Below are positions 4,736 through 6,459 of a DNA stretch of 6,459 nt, in pieces. Every line of letters starts with the position of its first letter. Position 1 is the stretch's first letter. Under the pieces are notes generated by a model. It was not told the origin of the DNA and did not search any database. It saw only the letters and a list, made by a program, of their open reading frames with translations. A program made the translations under genes and the position numbers. The stretch is from Candidatus Bathyarchaeota archaeon (lineage in GTDB: Archaea; Thermoproteota; Bathyarchaeia; TCS64), in contig JAGTQJ010000091.1 of the NCBI GenBank assembly GCA_018396515.1, positions 1 through 6,459 of the forward strand, given 5' to 3'.

Positions 4736-4809
4736 GGAAGTGCATAACCAATTTTCGATCGCCTTTAAAAAGCAGATAGCAACCAAGAGATAATCGAAGA
4801 GGCACTTCC
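4736..4809. repeat. Nested inverted repeats around a TATA-like core
   Basis: Outer arms GGAAGTGC (4736-4743) and GCACTTCC (4802-4809) match perfectly over 8 bp. Inner arms TTCGAT (4754-4759) and ATCGAA (4793-4798) match over 6 bp. The 33-bp centre includes CTTTAAAAA (4762-4770), TATA-like on either strand. It could be a structured RNA of about 74 nt or a DNA element; no recognised gene lies close enough to be its target. Confidence 0.4.
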
Positions 4810-4995
4810 AAGTAGCCAAACAAACGGCTCCCAAAGCCCAAAAAGCCCAATGAATTAAAAGTTATCTATTATCTCAATAGTCAACTATCCTTCATTAATG
4901 TTACAATGAGAAAATTCCAATCACTGTAAACTTTTAGGGCTAGAATTCGTTTTCTCTTGCATGGTGGTTTGCCTCAGGGCTTCGTAGTGATGAAT

Positions 4996-5026
4996 GGGCC
5001 GGATGGGGGAGTATCGAATCCAGCCC
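4996..5026 (-). repeat. 9-bp hairpin in the likely iscU 3' region
   Basis: On the minus strand GGGCTGGAT (5026-5018) pairs with ATCCGGCCC (5004-4996), with one G-U pair and a 13-nt loop. It starts 38 bp after the iscU stop, so it would lie in the 3' UTR of the iscS-iscU mRNA. The pairing is complete only on the minus strand, where the odd pair is a G-U wobble. No T-tract follows directly; mRNA stabilisation or processing is possible. Confidence 0.35.
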
Positions 5027-5063
5027 TCTTTAAGGTCCGAGAGGTGCTGATACATTCAGTGTT

Positions 5064-5570
5064 TCATCCTTCAGTCTTTAATCTCTCAATTCTCCTCTCT
5101 AGGATCTCCATGAGCTTTTCCTCCTCTAGGGCCTGTCTCTCCTCTGGCGTGAACTCTTTTGGAAGCCATTCAGGCTGGGGTCTCCCATTGTAGTAGGCCC
5201 TTATCGCCCTTCTCATCGCGCCGATGGCTAGGATCCCGCAGTGGAACTTAACGAATGGGAGCCCGCCCAGCTCCTCTGAGATATCCTTCCATGAGAGCCT
5301 CCAGGCCTCCTCCAGGGTCTTGCCCTTCACCATCTCGGTTAGGGTGCTCGCTGCGGCTATGTTGGCTGCGCACCCGTAGCTCTCGAACCTGGCGTCGAGG
5401 ATCCTCCCGGTTCCATCCTCTACCTTTAGGTATATGGCGATCATGTCTCCGCATGCTAGGCTTCCAGCCATGGCCTCCGCGTCCGCATCTTCCATCCTCC
5501 CAAGGTTCTTCGGGTTCCTGAAGAGCTCTAACACCTTCCTACTATATGTTAAGGGTACACGGCTCGACAT
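5064..5570 (-). CDS. iscU: IscU-type Fe-S cluster assembly scaffold
   Basis: Cytoplasmic scaffold on which sulfur from IscS and iron are built into a [2Fe-2S]/[4Fe-4S] cluster for transfer to target proteins. Numbered from the ATG at 5570 (168 residues), all three cluster-ligand cysteines are present: LACGD (Cys40, with the conserved Asp42), SYGCAAN (Cys67) and KFHCGIL (Cys111, after His110). I chose ATG 5570 over the TTG two codons upstream because AAGGAGGTGA sits 7 nt before the ATG but only 1 nt before the TTG. The core ends near residue 130, the normal IscU length. It is followed by a tail of about 38 residues that begins RPQPEWLPKEFTPEE and becomes a highly charged helix, which is unusual for this family. 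The gene follows iscS after 15 bp, so the two are cotranscribed. Confidence 0.93.
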   Translation of the reverse strand: MSSRVPLTYSRKVLELFRNPKNLGRMEDADAEAMAGSLACGDMIAIYLKVEDGTGRILDARFESYGCAANIAAASTLTEMVKGKTLEEAWRLSWKDISEELGGLPFVKFHCGILAIGAMRRAIRAYYNGRPQPEWLPKEFTPEERQALEEEKLMEILERRIERLKTEG

Positions 5571-5577
5571 TCCCAAT

Positions 5578-5587
5578 TCACCTCCTT
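5578..5587 (-). promoter_or_regulatory. Perfect Shine-Dalgarno of iscU, overlapping the iscS stop
   Basis: The minus strand reads AAGGAGGTGA, fully complementary to the usual archaeal 16S 3' end. Its first A residues belong to the TAA stop of iscS (5586-5588). This couples translation of the two genes and decides the iscU start at 5570 (7-nt spacer). Confidence 0.85.
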
Positions 5588-6459
5588 AGGGTTTGATGGG
5601 GCTCAGCGACCTTATCCTCTCGACGGCGCTGGGTAGGGCCTCAAGAACATAGTCGATCTCTTCGTCGTGGTTGAGGGGGGAGATCTTCATCAGAAGGCTC
5701 CCATGGGCCTCCTCATACCTCCTCCCTATAGCTGAGAGGACGTGGCTTGGCTCCAGGACCCTGCTCGTGCAGGCGCTCCCGCTGGATACATATACTCCCC
5801 TCATGCTCAGCTCCACAGTTAGGGCCTCCCCCTCGCAGTATAGGAAGCTCATGTTCACGTTATCCGGAGACCTCCTCTCCCCCCTCGGGCCGTTCAGCAT
5901 TGTGTGGCTCACCCTCTCCTCTATCCCGTCGATCAACCTGTCCCTGAGCCTCGCCATCCTCATGGTGTACTCGTCGAGGTGTTTATGCATTACCTCCACA
6001 GCCTTCGAGAATCCCATTATCCCTGGGATGTTCTCCACGCCGGGCCAGAGCTTCTGGGTGCTCAGCTGGCCTTGGAGGACCGGTTCAAGCTTAACCCCCT
6101 CCCTGACATAGAGGGCTCCCACCCCCTTAGGGCCGTAGACCTTGTGGCTGCTGAAGGATGCGAGGTCCACCCCGAGCATCTTCAGGTCTATGGGCATCCT
6201 TCCAAGGGCGTCGCAGGCATCGGTGTGGATGAGCACCCTCTCGTCCCTATCCTTAACTATATCCCTCACAGCCTTCAGGTCCTGTATTGTCCCTATCTCG
6301 TGGTTCACAGCCGCTACGCTCACCAATAGCGTGTCCCCATCAACCTCTCTGGATAGAGTATCTAGGTCTATGAAGCCCTCCCTATCCACAGGTATCTTTA
6401 TCACCTTGAACCCGTACCTTCCAAGCCACTCGGCTGGGAATATCACGCTGAGATGCTCT
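5586..6459 (-). CDS. iscS: IscS/NifS cysteine desulfurase, 5' end cut off by the window
   Basis: PLP-dependent cysteine desulfurase (group I, NifS/IscS type) that turns L-cysteine into alanine plus an enzyme-bound persulfide for IscU. About 290 residues are visible; the N-terminal 100 or so lie beyond 6459. The GTG at 6446 is internal, since the frame continues as E-H-L-S. Counting from the first full codon, His2 is the likely PLP-stacking His. Asp80 in HTDACDALG is the pyridine-nitrogen Asp, and Lys106 in SFSSHKVYGPKG is the PLP Schiff-base lysine. Cys230 in SSGSACTSRVLEPSHVL is the catalytic cysteine on the flexible loop. Residue 83 is Asp where the family normally has Gln (DAxQ), which contacts the PLP hydroxyl. 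All other key residues are present, so activity is expected. First gene of an iscS-iscU pair. Confidence 0.95.
   Translation of the reverse strand, partial: EHLSVIFPAEWLGRYGFKVIKIPVDREGFIDLDTLSREVDGDTLLVSVAAVNHEIGTIQDLKAVRDIVKDRDERVLIHTDACDALGRMPIDLKMLGVDLASFSSHKVYGPKGVGALYVREGVKLEPVLQGQLSTQKLWPGVENIPGIMGFSKAVEVMHKHLDEYTMRMARLRDRLIDGIEERVSHTMLNGPRGERRSPDNVNMSFLYCEGEALTVELSMRGVYVSSGSACTSRVLEPSHVLSAIGRRYEEAHGSLLMKISPLNHDEEIDYVLEALPSAVERIRSLSPIKP

Larger units (their letters stand above)
4617..5063. other. 447-bp intergenic region with inverted repeats
   Basis: No supportable gene. The frame of the ORF at 4380 goes on with protein-like pieces, such as SSNWEKLINIGEEV at 4701-4742, but is broken by stops at 4614, 4623, 4692, 4791 and 4851. 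That is about the chance rate, so decay is only a possibility. The 4800-4960 part is A-rich. Three inverted repeats are listed separately. Confidence 0.5.

Noticed and set aside
4835..4852. Short repeated AAGCCCAAAAAGCCCAA
   Set aside because: Only two tiny copies with no spacers; not a CRISPR array.
5011..5026. T-arm-like TATCGAATCC
   Set aside because: Flanking bases do not form a 5-bp T-stem and no acceptor, D or anticodon arm is found.
4987..5050. Possible C/D-box guide RNA (GTGATGA at 4987-4993, CTGA at 5047-5050)
   Set aside because: No D' or C' boxes between them, only a 3-bp terminal stem, and no rRNA target that I recognise.
5671..6329. Plus-strand ORFs over iscS
   Set aside because: Both are antisense shadows of a gene with complete desulfurase motifs.

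Overview
The window looks like a piece of an archaeal chromosome. It opens inside ribosomal protein eL14 (L14e), which Bacteria lack. Two small membrane proteins match the archaeal DUF131/TIGR00304 pattern. Several genes have a TATA-like box about 28-32 bp upstream of the start codon, as expected for archaeal leaderless transcripts. Heavy AGG (Arg) and ATA (Ile) codon use suggests a thermophilic TACK-type lineage, but that placement is inference from style only.

Layout: (1) 2-238 (+), the 3' part of rpl14e. (2) 382-893 (-), a two-gene unit of tandem DUF131 paralogues. (3) 1055-1858 (-), an alpha/beta hydrolase, with a possible 41-residue small gene just upstream at 1902-2027 (-). (4) 2139-3324 (+), a 12-helix MFS exporter split into two half-ORFs by a +1 shift at a G8 run. 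(5) 3325-3635, an AT-rich gap with a possible 29-residue ORF (-), an inverted repeat, and an orphan TATA/Shine-Dalgarno/GTG set pointing into the antisense of the next gene. (6) 3636-4112 (-), a stand-alone flavodoxin. (7) 4113-5063, a 950-bp gap with a promoter-to-T-tract unit (about 4187-4347), a weak 78-codon ORF and several inverted repeats. (8) 5064-6459 (-), the iscS-iscU pair for Fe-S cluster assembly, with iscS running off the right edge.

How the genes fit together: IscS and IscU form a clear functional pair (sulfur donor and scaffold), joined by a perfect Shine-Dalgarno that overlaps the iscS stop codon. The two DUF131 genes are a translationally linked pair of unknown function. Flavodoxin and the Fe-S genes are both redox-related and share a strand, but a long gap and a separate promoter argue against one operon. 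The hydrolase and the MFS exporter diverge from a 280-bp region that carries two TATA boxes and a 10-bp palindrome.

I see no CRISPR array, tRNA, rRNA or recognisable mobile element. Nothing here is clearly a new multi-gene system. The points most worth a second look are the G8 frameshift in the exporter, the compact transcription unit at 4156-4347, and the substituted PLP-contact residue in IscS.
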